Below are positions 26,648-34,678 of a DNA stretch of 64,000 nt, piece after piece; position 1 is the stretch's first letter; each line of letters opens with the position of its first letter. The position numbers were made by a program, and so were the translations under genes. Source of the stretch: Paenibacillus castaneae (GTDB lineage: Bacteria; Bacillota; Bacilli; Paenibacillales; Paenibacillaceae). Location: assembly GCF_002884445.1 (NCBI RefSeq), contig NZ_KZ614144.1:5293212-5357211 (forward strand), given 5' to 3'. The notes below the pieces were generated by a model that was not told the origin of the DNA, did no database searches, and worked only from the letters and a program-made list of their open reading frames with translations.

Positions 26648-26770
26648 TTAATTGAATCTTGACGTACTACCGCTTGTTCCACCAGCATTGACAGTCGTAT
26701 TCGGATTCGGATACGCCGCCTGGTGCGAGGACCATGCCTGATTCATACTTGCCATTTCAAGCAACATAAC
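26648..26770 (-). pseudogene. Orphan protein tail, unidentified
   Basis: The minus strand stays open for about 40 codons to a TAA at 26648 and reads EMASMNQAWSSHQAAYPNPN, then TTVNAGGTSGSTSRFN. The glycine/serine/asparagine-rich tail looks like the end of a surface or coat-type protein. There is no start, and the upstream part is replaced by the serine-recombinase fragment. Confidence 0.35.
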
Positions 26771-27019
26771 GAACGAATCGTACAGCAACAATTAGCCAAT
26801 AGAAAAGCGGAACTAATCGTATTGTTTGAAGCGCGGCAAGAACTCACCGAGCAATTACTAGTTTTTAAAAATGAAATAGAACGGTTCTCTACCCTCGACA
26901 TTGACGATGTACAGGTCATGAAACACGTTCTAAAAAGGTTAATATACAAAATTGAAGTATTCGAGGGCGAAAAGATTAAAATTCACTATAACCTTTCCAA
27001 CCCTCTTACACAGAACTAA
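26758..27019 (+). pseudogene. C-terminal fragment of a large serine recombinase
   Basis: About 85 codons encode the charged coiled-coil and terminal strand segment typical of large serine recombinases (ELTEQLLVFKNEIERFSTLD, then VLKRLIYKIEVFEGEKIKIH). The catalytic resolvase domain with its serine is absent. An ATG at 26723 gives an in-frame start without a ribosome binding site. It ends nine bases before the convergent methyltransferase stop. Confidence 0.6.
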
Positions 27020-27027
27020 GATACTGT

Positions 27028-28428
27028 CTAATCGACTGTGTCTTTTCTTTCAAGTCTTGCCACACATTCCACATGCACGGTATGCGGGAACAGGTCGACA
27101 GGTTGCACGGTTTTAAGCGTGTAGCCGAATGGCAGCAATTCAGTTACGTCCGTTGCGAATGTGTCAGGATTGCATGATACATAGACGATCCGTTTTGGTT
27201 TGGAGCGTCCAATGCGGCGCATCACTTTCCCGCCAGCTCCGCTACGTGGTGGGTCTATCAACAGAATATCTGCGAATCCGAAATGATCATGCATCTCATC
27301 TAGTCCCCTGCGTGCATCACGGGCAAGGAATGTCGTGTTATGCAAATCATTATCGATGGCATTCCGTTTTGCGGATTCAATCGATGTCTCGACAATCTCG
27401 ATTCCCGCCAATTCCTTCACACGTGCAGCGAACGGTAATGAGAACGTGCCGACACCACAAAACAGGTCGATCATTTTCTCATCTTCCTTTGGTTTCCCCA
27501 TCTCAAGCGCAAGGTCCACAAGCTTTTTGGCCTGTAAAGGGTTCGTCTGGAAAAATGTATCGAACCAAAGACGATAGCGATAGCCTGCCATTTCATCATA
27601 AATGAAATCACGCCCCGCTAACAGATGCGTATCCTCGGATTGTGTGCGATCCGCCCAGTCTGTGTTCACAAGCCAAAGCAAGCTTTTCACATTCGGGAAC
27701 TTCTTCGTGATCCGCTCGACAAGATTTCGGGCTGCAGACGCCAATTCACCATCAGGCGTTTTCGTAGCAAACAATGCCAACATCATTTCGCCGGTCGCAA
27801 ACGATTCCCGCACCATCAAATGACGAAGAAGCCCCTCATGTGTATCTTTGTCATAACCTTTAAGGCCGAACTCTTTTACCCATTCGCCGACTTCCAGCAT
27901 GCCATCGACCATATTCCGACCTGCAATCAGACAGGTTTCCAGTGGGATGATCTTGCGAAAATTCCCTTGTTCATGCATTCCAATATCCCCTTCAGGGGAA
28001 AACGTGAACTCCATCTTATTACGATAATGCCAAGGGTCGTCCATGCCGATCGTATCCAGTACCAGTTCTGAATCTAATCCTACACGTTTCAATGCGTTCT
28101 TCACATGGTTAGTCTTATGCTTTAATTGGCCTTCATACGTCCAGTGTTGCCATACACAACCTCCGCAAAGCTCAAAATGAGGACAAGGTGCATCCGTCCG
28201 TTCGGGGCTTGCTAATAAAATCTCTTCAGGCATTACCTTTTTTCTTTTCTTATCGGGATCATCGACGACGACCTGCACGGACTCCCCTATGAGCGTCTGC
28301 GGAATCGTCAGCCTCAGCTTTCTAGGATTGGAACCTTTACTCTCACGCAAAATCACAGCTTGTCCATTGCCTTTTTCATCTAAATGGTCAATTTCCGCAA
28401 CGAGCATTTCTTCTTTTATAATAGTCAA
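27028..28428 (-). CDS. rlmD: 23S rRNA (uracil-C5)-methyltransferase, RlmD/RlmCD type
   Basis: An S-adenosylmethionine-dependent enzyme (466 residues) that methylates uridine C5 in 23S rRNA. The N-terminal TRAM domain (about 5-70) is followed by iron-sulphur cysteines (PCPHFELCGGCVW, about residues 81-93, with a fourth near 167). The SAM motif is FCGVGTFSLPFA, then DPPRSG, and the catalytic Cys419 lies in VSCNP. Length fits the family. The start is TTG at 28428, nine bases after AGGGGAA; an internal ATG eight codons on is weaker. It is an ordinary housekeeping gene between debris on both sides. Confidence 0.92.
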   Translation of the reverse strand: MTIIKEEMLVAEIDHLDEKGNGQAVILRESKGSNPRKLRLTIPQTLIGESVQVVVDDPDKKRKKVMPEEILLASPERTDAPCPHFELCGGCVWQHWTYEGQLKHKTNHVKNALKRVGLDSELVLDTIGMDDPWHYRNKMEFTFSPEGDIGMHEQGNFRKIIPLETCLIAGRNMVDGMLEVGEWVKEFGLKGYDKDTHEGLLRHLMVRESFATGEMMLALFATKTPDGELASAARNLVERITKKFPNVKSLLWLVNTDWADRTQSEDTHLLAGRDFIYDEMAGYRYRLWFDTFFQTNPLQAKKLVDLALEMGKPKEDEKMIDLFCGVGTFSLPFAARVKELAGIEIVETSIESAKRNAIDNDLHNTTFLARDARRGLDEMHDHFGFADILLIDPPRSGAGGKVMRRIGRSKPKRIVYVSCNPDTFATDVTELLPFGYTLKTVQPVDLFPHTVHVECVARLERKDTVD

Positions 28429-28598
28429 GGAATAATTCCCCTTTCAACGTCAATTCATTTATGGAAGTATTATTTTCACAATGCTTTTGTACCTCTTCAA
28501 AACAGACATACCTTGTCATTATAACGAAAATGGGTCTGAGTGAACATGCAGATCTTACAAATTCAACAACATCAAGTTTGATTTGTGATGTGTGATGG

Positions 28599-28632
28599 GT
28601 GACAGACACCAAATATGTGTCTGTCGCTCACA
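28599..28632. repeat. Palindromic intergenic element
   Basis: GTGACAGACAC and GTGTCTGTCGCTCAC face each other across a seven-base spacer in the gap between the divergent methyltransferase and Dus genes. No T-tract follows. It resembles a dispersed intergenic repeat rather than a terminator. Only one copy is in the window. Confidence 0.5.
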
Positions 28633-28739
28633 CAATCAATTCTGTGCATCAAACGAAAAAAAATGATACTATGTATGATGGGTAAAGGACTTCGCTATAG
28701 CTTATCTCGTTTTTATATGTTGCAACAGGAGGAAGTAAT

Positions 28740-29717
28740 ATGAGTAACGAACAAAATTTTTGGCTTGATTTACCAAAGCCGTTTTTTATATTAGCACCAA
28801 TGGAAGATGTCACAGATGTTGTATTTCGTCACGTCGTTAGTACAGCTGCAAAACCCGACGTATTTTTCACAGAATTCACAAGTACAGATAGTTATTGTAA
28901 TCCTGCAGGAAGAGCCAGTACTCGTGGTCGGTTAACGTTTACAGAAGATGAGCAACCGATCGTCGCTCATATTTGGGGCAATAAACCTGCATTTTTTGAA
29001 CAGATGAGTATTGATATGAAAAAACTAGGCTTTCGTGGTATCGATTTAAACATGGGATGCCCAGTCCAAAACGTCGCATCCAATGGAAAGGGTTCTGGAT
29101 TAATACAACATCCTGAAGTTGCTGCCGAAATTATTCAAGCAGCAAAAGCAGGTGGATTGCCGGTTAGTGTTAAAACAAGATTGGGGTACTTTGAAGTTGA
29201 CGAGTGGCGCGATTGGTTAGGGCATATATTGAAACAAGATATTGCGAATCTTTCCATTCACCTTCGTACAAAGAAAGAGATGAGTAAAGTAGAGGCGCAC
29301 TGGGAGCTAATTCCTGAAATAAAAAAATTACGCGATGAAATTGCACCAAATACGTTGTTAACAATTAATGGAGATATTCCTGACCGCGCAACAGGATTAA
29401 AATTAGTGGAACAATACGGCGTTGATGGTGTCATGATTGGCCGCGGCATTTTCACCAATCCTTATGCTTTTGAAAAAGAACCTAAAGAACATAGCGCGAA
29501 GGATTTTCTCAATTTACTTCTTTTACAGTTGGATCTTCACGATAAATATTCAAAAGAAAACGAACCACGTCCATTTAAACCACTTCTTCGCTTTTTCAAA
29601 ATCTATGTTCGTGGATTTAGAGGCGCAGGCGAACTAAGAAACCAATTAATGGATACCACGTCAACAGATGAAGTACGTCGTTTAGTAAAACCTGTTTTAG
29701 ATCAAGAATTAGATTGA
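28740..29717 (+). CDS. dus: tRNA-dihydrouridine synthase
   Basis: A flavin-dependent reductase (325 residues) that makes dihydrouridine in tRNA. The N-terminal FMN-binding segment FILAPMEDVTD is present. The catalytic Cys107 sits in the LNMGCPVQNV motif, followed by KGSGLIQHP and the VKTRLGY strand, and the phosphate-binding GVMIGRGIFTNP lies near residue 231. The start has AGGAGG seven bases upstream. The gene ends at a strong terminator. Its subfamily (A, B or C) I cannot fix; it is not closest to the B. subtilis DusB pattern by eye. Confidence 0.9.
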   Translation: MSNEQNFWLDLPKPFFILAPMEDVTDVVFRHVVSTAAKPDVFFTEFTSTDSYCNPAGRASTRGRLTFTEDEQPIVAHIWGNKPAFFEQMSIDMKKLGFRGIDLNMGCPVQNVASNGKGSGLIQHPEVAAEIIQAAKAGGLPVSVKTRLGYFEVDEWRDWLGHILKQDIANLSIHLRTKKEMSKVEAHWELIPEIKKLRDEIAPNTLLTINGDIPDRATGLKLVEQYGVDGVMIGRGIFTNPYAFEKEPKEHSAKDFLNLLLLQLDLHDKYSKENEPRPFKPLLRFFKIYVRGFRGAGELRNQLMDTTSTDEVRRLVKPVLDQELD

Positions 29718-29740
29718 AGCATACCCACTTGTGAATGATT

Positions 29741-29775
29741 AAAAAGACTTGCTGTTGAAACAAGTCTTTTTAAGG
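29741..29775 (+). terminator. Terminator of the Dus gene
   Basis: A perfect eleven-base stem (AAAAAGACTTG with CAAGTCTTTTT), nine-base loop, T-rich end. Confidence 0.9.
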
Positions 29776-29785
29776 AATTATAGTT

Positions 29786-29905
29786 TTATTCTAAATAGAA
29801 CTCTCGAATAGCTATAATGTCTGCTGTTGTTAGATTGTACTCTTTAAAAAAGTACCCTTCGTATGTACCTTACTCAAATTTAATTCGCTCTAATGCTGTT
29901 TCCAT
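29786..29905 (-). pseudogene. Decayed gene end with one in-frame stop, unidentified
   Basis: A 40-codon frame reads METALERIKFE, stop, then GTYEGYFFKEYNLTTADIIA and IREFYLE, stop. The two halves fit one small protein interrupted by a single stop codon. I do not recognise the family. It has no clear start signal. Confidence 0.3.
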
Positions 29906-29993
29906 ATAAATCGATTTTATAACTGCCATATTTTATAAGTATTTAGATCTTACGCAGAAATGTTTGCGATATCAATACGACTACATCAAAAAT

Positions 29994-30042
29994 AATGAGA
30001 GACCTCCCAAGAGTTCAATGAACTCATGAAAGGTCTCTCATT
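29994..30042 (-). terminator. Bidirectional intrinsic terminator
   Basis: A twelve-base perfect stem (AATGAGAGACCT with AGGTCTCTCATT) encloses a smaller palindrome, AGTTCAATGAACT. T-tracts lie on both sides: ATTATTTTTG on the minus strand, TTTTT on the plus. It ends transcripts coming from the 30.2 kb side. Confidence 0.85.
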
Positions 30043-30112
30043 TTTGCACTATGTGGTCAAACGACGTAATTCCAAGGACAAACCCTTGCTACGTAAGGAC
30101 TCAAGCCCCTTA

Positions 30113-30130
30113 TTACATCATGCCGCCCAT
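30113..30130 (-). other. GroEL-like MGGMM tail with downstream terminator
   Basis: On the minus strand ATGGGCGGCATGATGTAA encodes Met-Gly-Gly-Met-Met-stop, the ending typical of bacterial GroEL. It is followed about 70 bases later by the strong terminator at 29994-30042. Only these residues fit; upstream codons do not. It is either the last scrap of a groEL gene displaced by the island or coincidence. Confidence 0.2.
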
Positions 30131-30152
30131 ACTACAAAGCGTCACTAGTAAA

Positions 30153-30299
30153 TTATTTTCTCATGGAGAGTTTCCGATGAGCAATTCTGTGTTTATCATG
30201 ATCCCATATCCTCCGGAATAGCACGATTTCATCTTTAGTTTGTTCGGCATGGTTTCGAAGTTCAATCTTCGGTCCAATGGATAAATGCCGACTTTGCAT
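30153..30299 (-). other. Small open frame overlapping the end of the deacetylase-like gene
   Basis: A 48-codon frame from ATG at 30299 overlaps the last 38 bases of the preceding gene in another frame and reads IELRNHAEQTKDEIVLFRRI, then WDHDKHRIAHRKLSMRK. The composition is protein-like. It could be a frameshifted continuation of the upstream protein or the end of a lost gene. No ribosome binding site is seen. Confidence 0.25.
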
Positions 30300-31413
30300 T
30301 ACTCTGTCTTCTCACAACTACTGTAACGTAGTCCGATGTGGATTGTAGCGTATTTTCAAAGAGGGTAATTTCAGCAGAAGAAGAAAGGATACGCACATTC
30401 TTTTTGACCTTGATTGTAAAATAATTAAGCAGTCCAGGCAGCTTATAACCAGAAAGCCTGGAGAAATCCAACAAGCAGCCTGTTGGCTTAGACTGCAACG
30501 TTACTCCCCAGCGGTAAACCAATTGACTAAAGCCTTCTGCGGTGTTTGCAGCCAACATCGTATCAAACCGCCACTGGTATGGTTCAAGAAATTTCACCCA
30601 ACGACTAACCACTTCTCCATTGAGTTCTGGGTTAGGATGAAGTAAATTGGGCCAGTGCATGCCACAGATCGGACCATTGATCTTCCCGCTTACATCCGGA
30701 TCCAGCACGTTCCATTGATAGAGGTCCTTACCGCGGTTAACGGCAATCAAAGGTCCATCAAATCCAAAAAGCTCCGATTCCGGCTGCTTTGTCATCGGCA
30801 TCCCCTCGAACGGAAGGGAATGATACTTTACGCCGAATTGTTCAAGAATAAAGGCAAGTCCTGCTTCCCCAGCCCCATAATGATGTTGATGCGCAGTAGC
30901 TACGAACGATTCGGGAAAAGGTCCGAGATCATTTTCCTCAAGTATCGCTGCAAATGCTCGTAAATGTCCAAGCACGCTTTCCCTTGGTCTCATGTTTCCG
31001 ACTTTATCATGCCATTCCGCTCTCTCCAGGACGCCGCCATTACCCCAATATTCATGGCCAATTCCATGCAATCCCACTTCAATAAAACGGTTCTCGTTTC
31101 TTATGATGGCTGCAGCTTCTTTTAACAAAGGAGATGATTTCCATGGGTTGCTCCATCGTTCACCCATGTGTGTTGAATCTGGGAGCATTTTCAATCTGTC
31201 GGTTTGATCCCACTCGCTCAAAATGAATGAAGCCTGTGGACGCATGCCAAGCTGCTTGCCCAATTCCGCAATCGCTTCATAGTCCATCGGATGATGGTCT
31301 CGATCAATGTCTGATCTCCACGGTCCGTTCTCGTTGATACTGCTCTTCCCCGTCCACCAGCCTACATCATCAATGACGATCTGGACAGCAAGAGGGATAC
31401 TTATTCTATTCAT
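30262..31413 (-). CDS. Polysaccharide deacetylase-like (NodB-fold) hydrolase, putative
   Basis: A predicted cytoplasmic protein of 383 residues. The N-terminal strand ends in IDDVGWW, and further on come a GLHGIGHEYW motif and AHQHHYGAGE. The Asp-Asp pair and the spaced histidines resemble the metal site of carbohydrate esterase family 4 (NodB) enzymes, but the match is to the fold pattern rather than to a named subfamily. There is no signal peptide. The ATG at 31413 is preferred to a GTG three codons upstream because GGAAGGAG then sits eight bases before it. It is the last gene of the 38.1-30.3 kb run. The substrate is unknown. Confidence 0.6.
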   Translation of the reverse strand: MNRISIPLAVQIVIDDVGWWTGKSSINENGPWRSDIDRDHHPMDYEAIAELGKQLGMRPQASFILSEWDQTDRLKMLPDSTHMGERWSNPWKSSPLLKEAAAIIRNENRFIEVGLHGIGHEYWGNGGVLERAEWHDKVGNMRPRESVLGHLRAFAAILEENDLGPFPESFVATAHQHHYGAGEAGLAFILEQFGVKYHSLPFEGMPMTKQPESELFGFDGPLIAVNRGKDLYQWNVLDPDVSGKINGPICGMHWPNLLHPNPELNGEVVSRWVKFLEPYQWRFDTMLAANTAEGFSQLVYRWGVTLQSKPTGCLLDFSRLSGYKLPGLLNYFTIKVKKNVRILSSSAEITLFENTLQSTSDYVTVVVRRQSNAKSAFIHWTED

Positions 31414-31437
31414 TTCTGTCACTCCTTCCTTGATCAG

Positions 31438-31641
31438 CTATTCACACTTTTTTGGTATTCTCCAATTTCCGTACCAGCGTGAATGCTCAGGTACCGGATC
31501 TTGGTCCCATCCTTTAAACAAATCCTGCACTCGTTACATATTCAAATTTATAGGTCCTTCGTAAGGTAAATAGGCTAATGGACATTCCTGAAACCTCTGT
31601 TCCAATTGATCAATGAACATCCATTCCCACCGAACTTCCAT
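31438..31641 (-). pseudogene. Creatininase-family amidohydrolase, internally deleted
   Basis: A strong ribosome binding site (AGGAGG, seven bases) precedes an ATG at 31641. The 35-codon frame starts like creatininase-family proteins (MEVRWEWMFIDQLEQRFQEC, then PLAYLPYEG) and ends at a TAA at 31534. The same frame then continues with a typical end for this family (VPEHSRWYGNWRIPKK) to a TAG at 31438. The whole middle, some 200 residues with the metal ligands, is missing. The remaining short peptide may still be translated. Confidence 0.6.
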
Positions 31642-31652
31642 TCGAAAGCCTC

Positions 31653-32726
31653 CTATGTCAACTGGATTGCTCCTTGCTTCTTCTGGTAATAAGCCGGGCC
31701 CCTTCTGAGATCGTCAATTAATAGAAATCCTGCAGCTGAGCGCATGGACTTACCTGACAAAATATGTCTTTTGACGGCTCTCTGCAATGTAGTTGCTTCC
31801 GGCAATGTATGCAAGTCCTTTGGCTTCTTTACAAACACAGTTTCATAAATGGAATCACTGTCAACAACTTGATATAAATAATAGTCCGCCTGAAACTTCA
31901 CCAAATTCGAGGTTTTAGGCAAAATCTCCTGTAGCTGCGGATCGAACATCCAAGTATCGCAAATGAAGCCTTTAAAGCTATGCTCTGGAAGCAGCCTTGA
32001 AAATTGTTCTATCGCTCTCTGGTATGACTCTTCCAGCAGCTCATAGTCTAGTTTCTCTCCGCGAGGAATATGGACATCCAGCAGCCAATCCCCCTCGTCT
32101 AGCATCAATTCCCATTCGTCAACACATAGCCTTACAGGCCGCGACAGAGCAGTGCCATAAGGTGTTATCGGATATCCGTCACCATTTATTGCAACAACTT
32201 TGCCGCTATTGCAGTGACGATAAACACGTACTGGAACATTATTCTTTATAGGAATATACTGTAGTCGGCCTATCCTGAATAGCCTGCCTTGGAAGTGATT
32301 GATCAGCCAGTCAAGAAGGAATGCTTCGATGCCCCAGTTGCCTGTTCGGTTCCTCGACTCTTCCATAACGATACCGATGTCGCTTAAAGTATCATAAAGA
32401 ACTACTTCTGAAAGTTGATGCATAGTATAGTATTCTATTAACCATGGCAGGTTCGAAATCGCAACAATGAGCGGAAACATTCCCGCTGCAGGTCCCATCT
32501 CCCTCTCCGGTGCTGGGCAATTCCCCACATTATATTCATCCAGGTTATTATGTTCATAAATCAGACTTTTCCAGAATATCGCAAGAGATGTCAGTTCCTC
32601 ACTTTCCCTGATCATCTCCAGTGCATTATTCAATGCACTTAATTTCTCTTCACTTAGCTTAAAATATTGATTGGCGCCTGCGATGTATTCATCAGTTAAA
32701 AAATACAACTGCCGCTCAATGCTCAT
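31653..32726 (-). CDS. Acyltransferase-domain protein (NAT_N plus GNAT-like C-terminal domain)
   Basis: A cytoplasmic protein of 357 residues. The C-terminal half matches the GNAT-like domain often annotated as acyltransferase C-terminal: ALLDWLINHFQGRLFRIGRL-like strand (residues about 132-152), VHIPRGEKLDYELLEESY, CDTWMFDPQLQEILP and NLVKFQADYYLY. The N-terminal half is the helical NAT_N type. The reaction is not known for this family. The start is one base after the stop of the alpha/beta-hydrolase gene, so the two are coupled. Alternative name: domain-of-unknown-function protein. Confidence 0.6.
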   Translation of the reverse strand: MSIERQLYFLTDEYIAGANQYFKLSEEKLSALNNALEMIRESEELTSLAIFWKSLIYEHNNLDEYNVGNCPAPEREMGPAAGMFPLIVAISNLPWLIEYYTMHQLSEVVLYDTLSDIGIVMEESRNRTGNWGIEAFLLDWLINHFQGRLFRIGRLQYIPIKNNVPVRVYRHCNSGKVVAINGDGYPITPYGTALSRPVRLCVDEWELMLDEGDWLLDVHIPRGEKLDYELLEESYQRAIEQFSRLLPEHSFKGFICDTWMFDPQLQEILPKTSNLVKFQADYYLYQVVDSDSIYETVFVKKPKDLHTLPEATTLQRAVKRHILSGKSMRSAAGFLLIDDLRRGPAYYQKKQGAIQLT

Positions 32727-32727
32727 A

Positions 32728-34653
32728 CTACTGAATCTCTTCCGGAAAATGTTTCAATAATACCAATTCCTTCTCACCTTTAGGTAAGGCAGATCGCAGC
32801 ACTTGCGCAAAGTTATTTTCACCCATGTTAAACAACACCAATTTCTTTGCTGCTGCATGGATTACGGAAGTGACAAAGCTCCCTGCCGAGCGGAAATGCG
32901 GCACAAAAAAACGTGTTGCAAAATGCGCATCATCTTCAACGTCCATCATATATTCATTCATTTCAATTGCAGCAGTATTCACGCCATGAAGATACGGCAA
33001 TGCGGCAAGCGTCCAGCCTCCTGCTTCCCCTATTCCGACCACGTTCAGCTCACCATTGCTCTCAGATTGGAGGAACTTAAAGACCGATATAATATCATGT
33101 ACACGCAGCGTTGTATCGGTTAAATTATAGGTTGTTATATTTTCCATACATATGCAATCTCTTGCTGTTCCAAAACCTTCGGTTAAATGAATAGTTGCAG
33201 TTGCAATCGCATATCCTTCATCCAAATAGCTTTCGAGCATCGGCTTCCATTTTTCATCCCTTAACAACCCTTTTTTTCCTCCGGGATGAACCATAAATAC
33301 TGTTTTCCCATTGTGTTCGATTGATTTATTTCTTGCAAGCAGCAATGAAATAGGTGTACCTTCACTTTCATTGCTGATGCTCATCCGGCGAACATCGATG
33401 GGCTCGGCAAAATCTCTTTCATCATCATTCAAAGCATTAGTTTGAATTTCTTGCACGTCAAAGGCGTCACTTAGCTGCGGAACACAAAGCGAGTGCTGCA
33501 TAGCCGTAAGCAAAATCTGTTTATCCTCCGGTTCTTTACTATTCCAAAGTTGTTGTAAGGTTTCCTGCTTTTCACGTTTCTGCAACGCAAACAATTCGGC
33601 TTTGGACGAGACGCCCCTAGAGGGAAAACCGTCAGAGAAAATACGGAATCTCTCTAAATCTCCGAAGTTTACCTTCTGTTCCTTCCATGGCTCGTCTCTC
33701 CCCGCCAATTGTTTTCCAAACCAGCGATAGACCGCTTCCCTTGTATTCTTATTGTAATTGTGATTTGCGTCATCATAGAAATAGTCAACTTTATCTTCGG
33801 CGCCATACAACTTATATATTTCTCTTAAGGCGGGATATTCTACGGTAGGCACATTTCTCGACCAATCTCCTGTACAACCGACAACGAGCAAAGGCCGCGG
33901 TGCGAACATCGCAGTGAACTCTACGTTATTGGCGTCAATCCGCAAATGGGGTGCATTCTCACAGCGGCAGCCGCCTTGAAAATGTGCCGAGACCATATTA
34001 ACCGGGACGCTTGCTTTCAGACGTTCGTCGACAGCTCCAAGCAAAAAGGCTTGCGTCGCCCCGCCAGAAGCACCCGTACAACCGATGTTTTGCGCATCAA
34101 TTTCAGGCAAATTCAACAAAAAGTCGAGGGACCGAATACTGTTCCATAGTTGAAGTCCTAATAAGCCGATACCCCATATTTGCTGCTCCTCGCCATCATA
34201 GGCATGCCCGACCTGCTTGCTGTCCAAATAGCCGACCATATCATAGGAGAACGCAGCCATTCCCATTTTGGCAAAGTTTGCGCATCTTGTTGGAATTTCT
34301 ACAGGCTGTTCACTTGTGCCGTCTTCAACCATTTCGAGACGACCGTGACTCCAATGCCCATGCGGATTCAATATGCCTGGCAGTAGACCGGATTTGTTCA
34401 ACGGACGGTACAGGTTGCCGGTAACATAATATCCTGGATAGCTTTCAAACACGACCTTTTCGATCGTAAAATCATCATAGGTAATTTTATCGAATATTTT
34501 TGCGTTCAAATTGCATTTATGCGGAAGCGGCCAAAGACCGGCACTTACTAAAATTCGCTCTTGCAATTCGCTGCGTCTTGCTTCCCAATGCTCCAACTGG
34601 TCATAGGACTTTAGCCTGTTAACAGTTTCCATATATCTAAGCTCGGTTCTCAA
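32728..34653 (-). CDS. Tandem alpha/beta-hydrolase, acetyl xylan esterase/dienelactone hydrolase-like
   Basis: A 641-residue protein with two alpha/beta-hydrolase folds. The first has an ILNPHGHW oxyanion strand, the nucleophile elbow GCTGASGG with Ser196, and a catalytic His in DDANHNYN, as in sugar-ester esterases. The second begins near residue 430 (VFMVHPGG), but its elbow reads GIGEAGG, with Glu543 where serine is expected, so it is probably inactive. I placed the start at the TTG 34653, because GGAGGGG lies eight bases before it and this removes the overlap with the oxidoreductase gene. An ATG at 34692 is the alternative. Intracellular; ester substrate unknown. Confidence 0.75.
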   Translation of the reverse strand: MRTELRYMETVNRLKSYDQLEHWEARRSELQERILVSAGLWPLPHKCNLNAKIFDKITYDDFTIEKVVFESYPGYYVTGNLYRPLNKSGLLPGILNPHGHWSHGRLEMVEDGTSEQPVEIPTRCANFAKMGMAAFSYDMVGYLDSKQVGHAYDGEEQQIWGIGLLGLQLWNSIRSLDFLLNLPEIDAQNIGCTGASGGATQAFLLGAVDERLKASVPVNMVSAHFQGGCRCENAPHLRIDANNVEFTAMFAPRPLLVVGCTGDWSRNVPTVEYPALREIYKLYGAEDKVDYFYDDANHNYNKNTREAVYRWFGKQLAGRDEPWKEQKVNFGDLERFRIFSDGFPSRGVSSKAELFALQKREKQETLQQLWNSKEPEDKQILLTAMQHSLCVPQLSDAFDVQEIQTNALNDDERDFAEPIDVRRMSISNESEGTPISLLLARNKSIEHNGKTVFMVHPGGKKGLLRDEKWKPMLESYLDEGYAIATATIHLTEGFGTARDCICMENITTYNLTDTTLRVHDIISVFKFLQSESNGELNVVGIGEAGGWTLAALPYLHGVNTAAIEMNEYMMDVEDDAHFATRFFVPHFRSAGSFVTSVIHAAAKKLVLFNMGENNFAQVLRSALPKGEKELVLLKHFPEEIQ

Positions 34654-34678
34654 GATTTCGACCCCTCCGTGAAAAATA

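Noticed and set aside
26743..26949. Minus-strand open frame of 68 codons over the serine-recombinase tail
   Set aside because: A cysteine- and serine-rich shadow of the recognisable plus-strand recombinase sequence.
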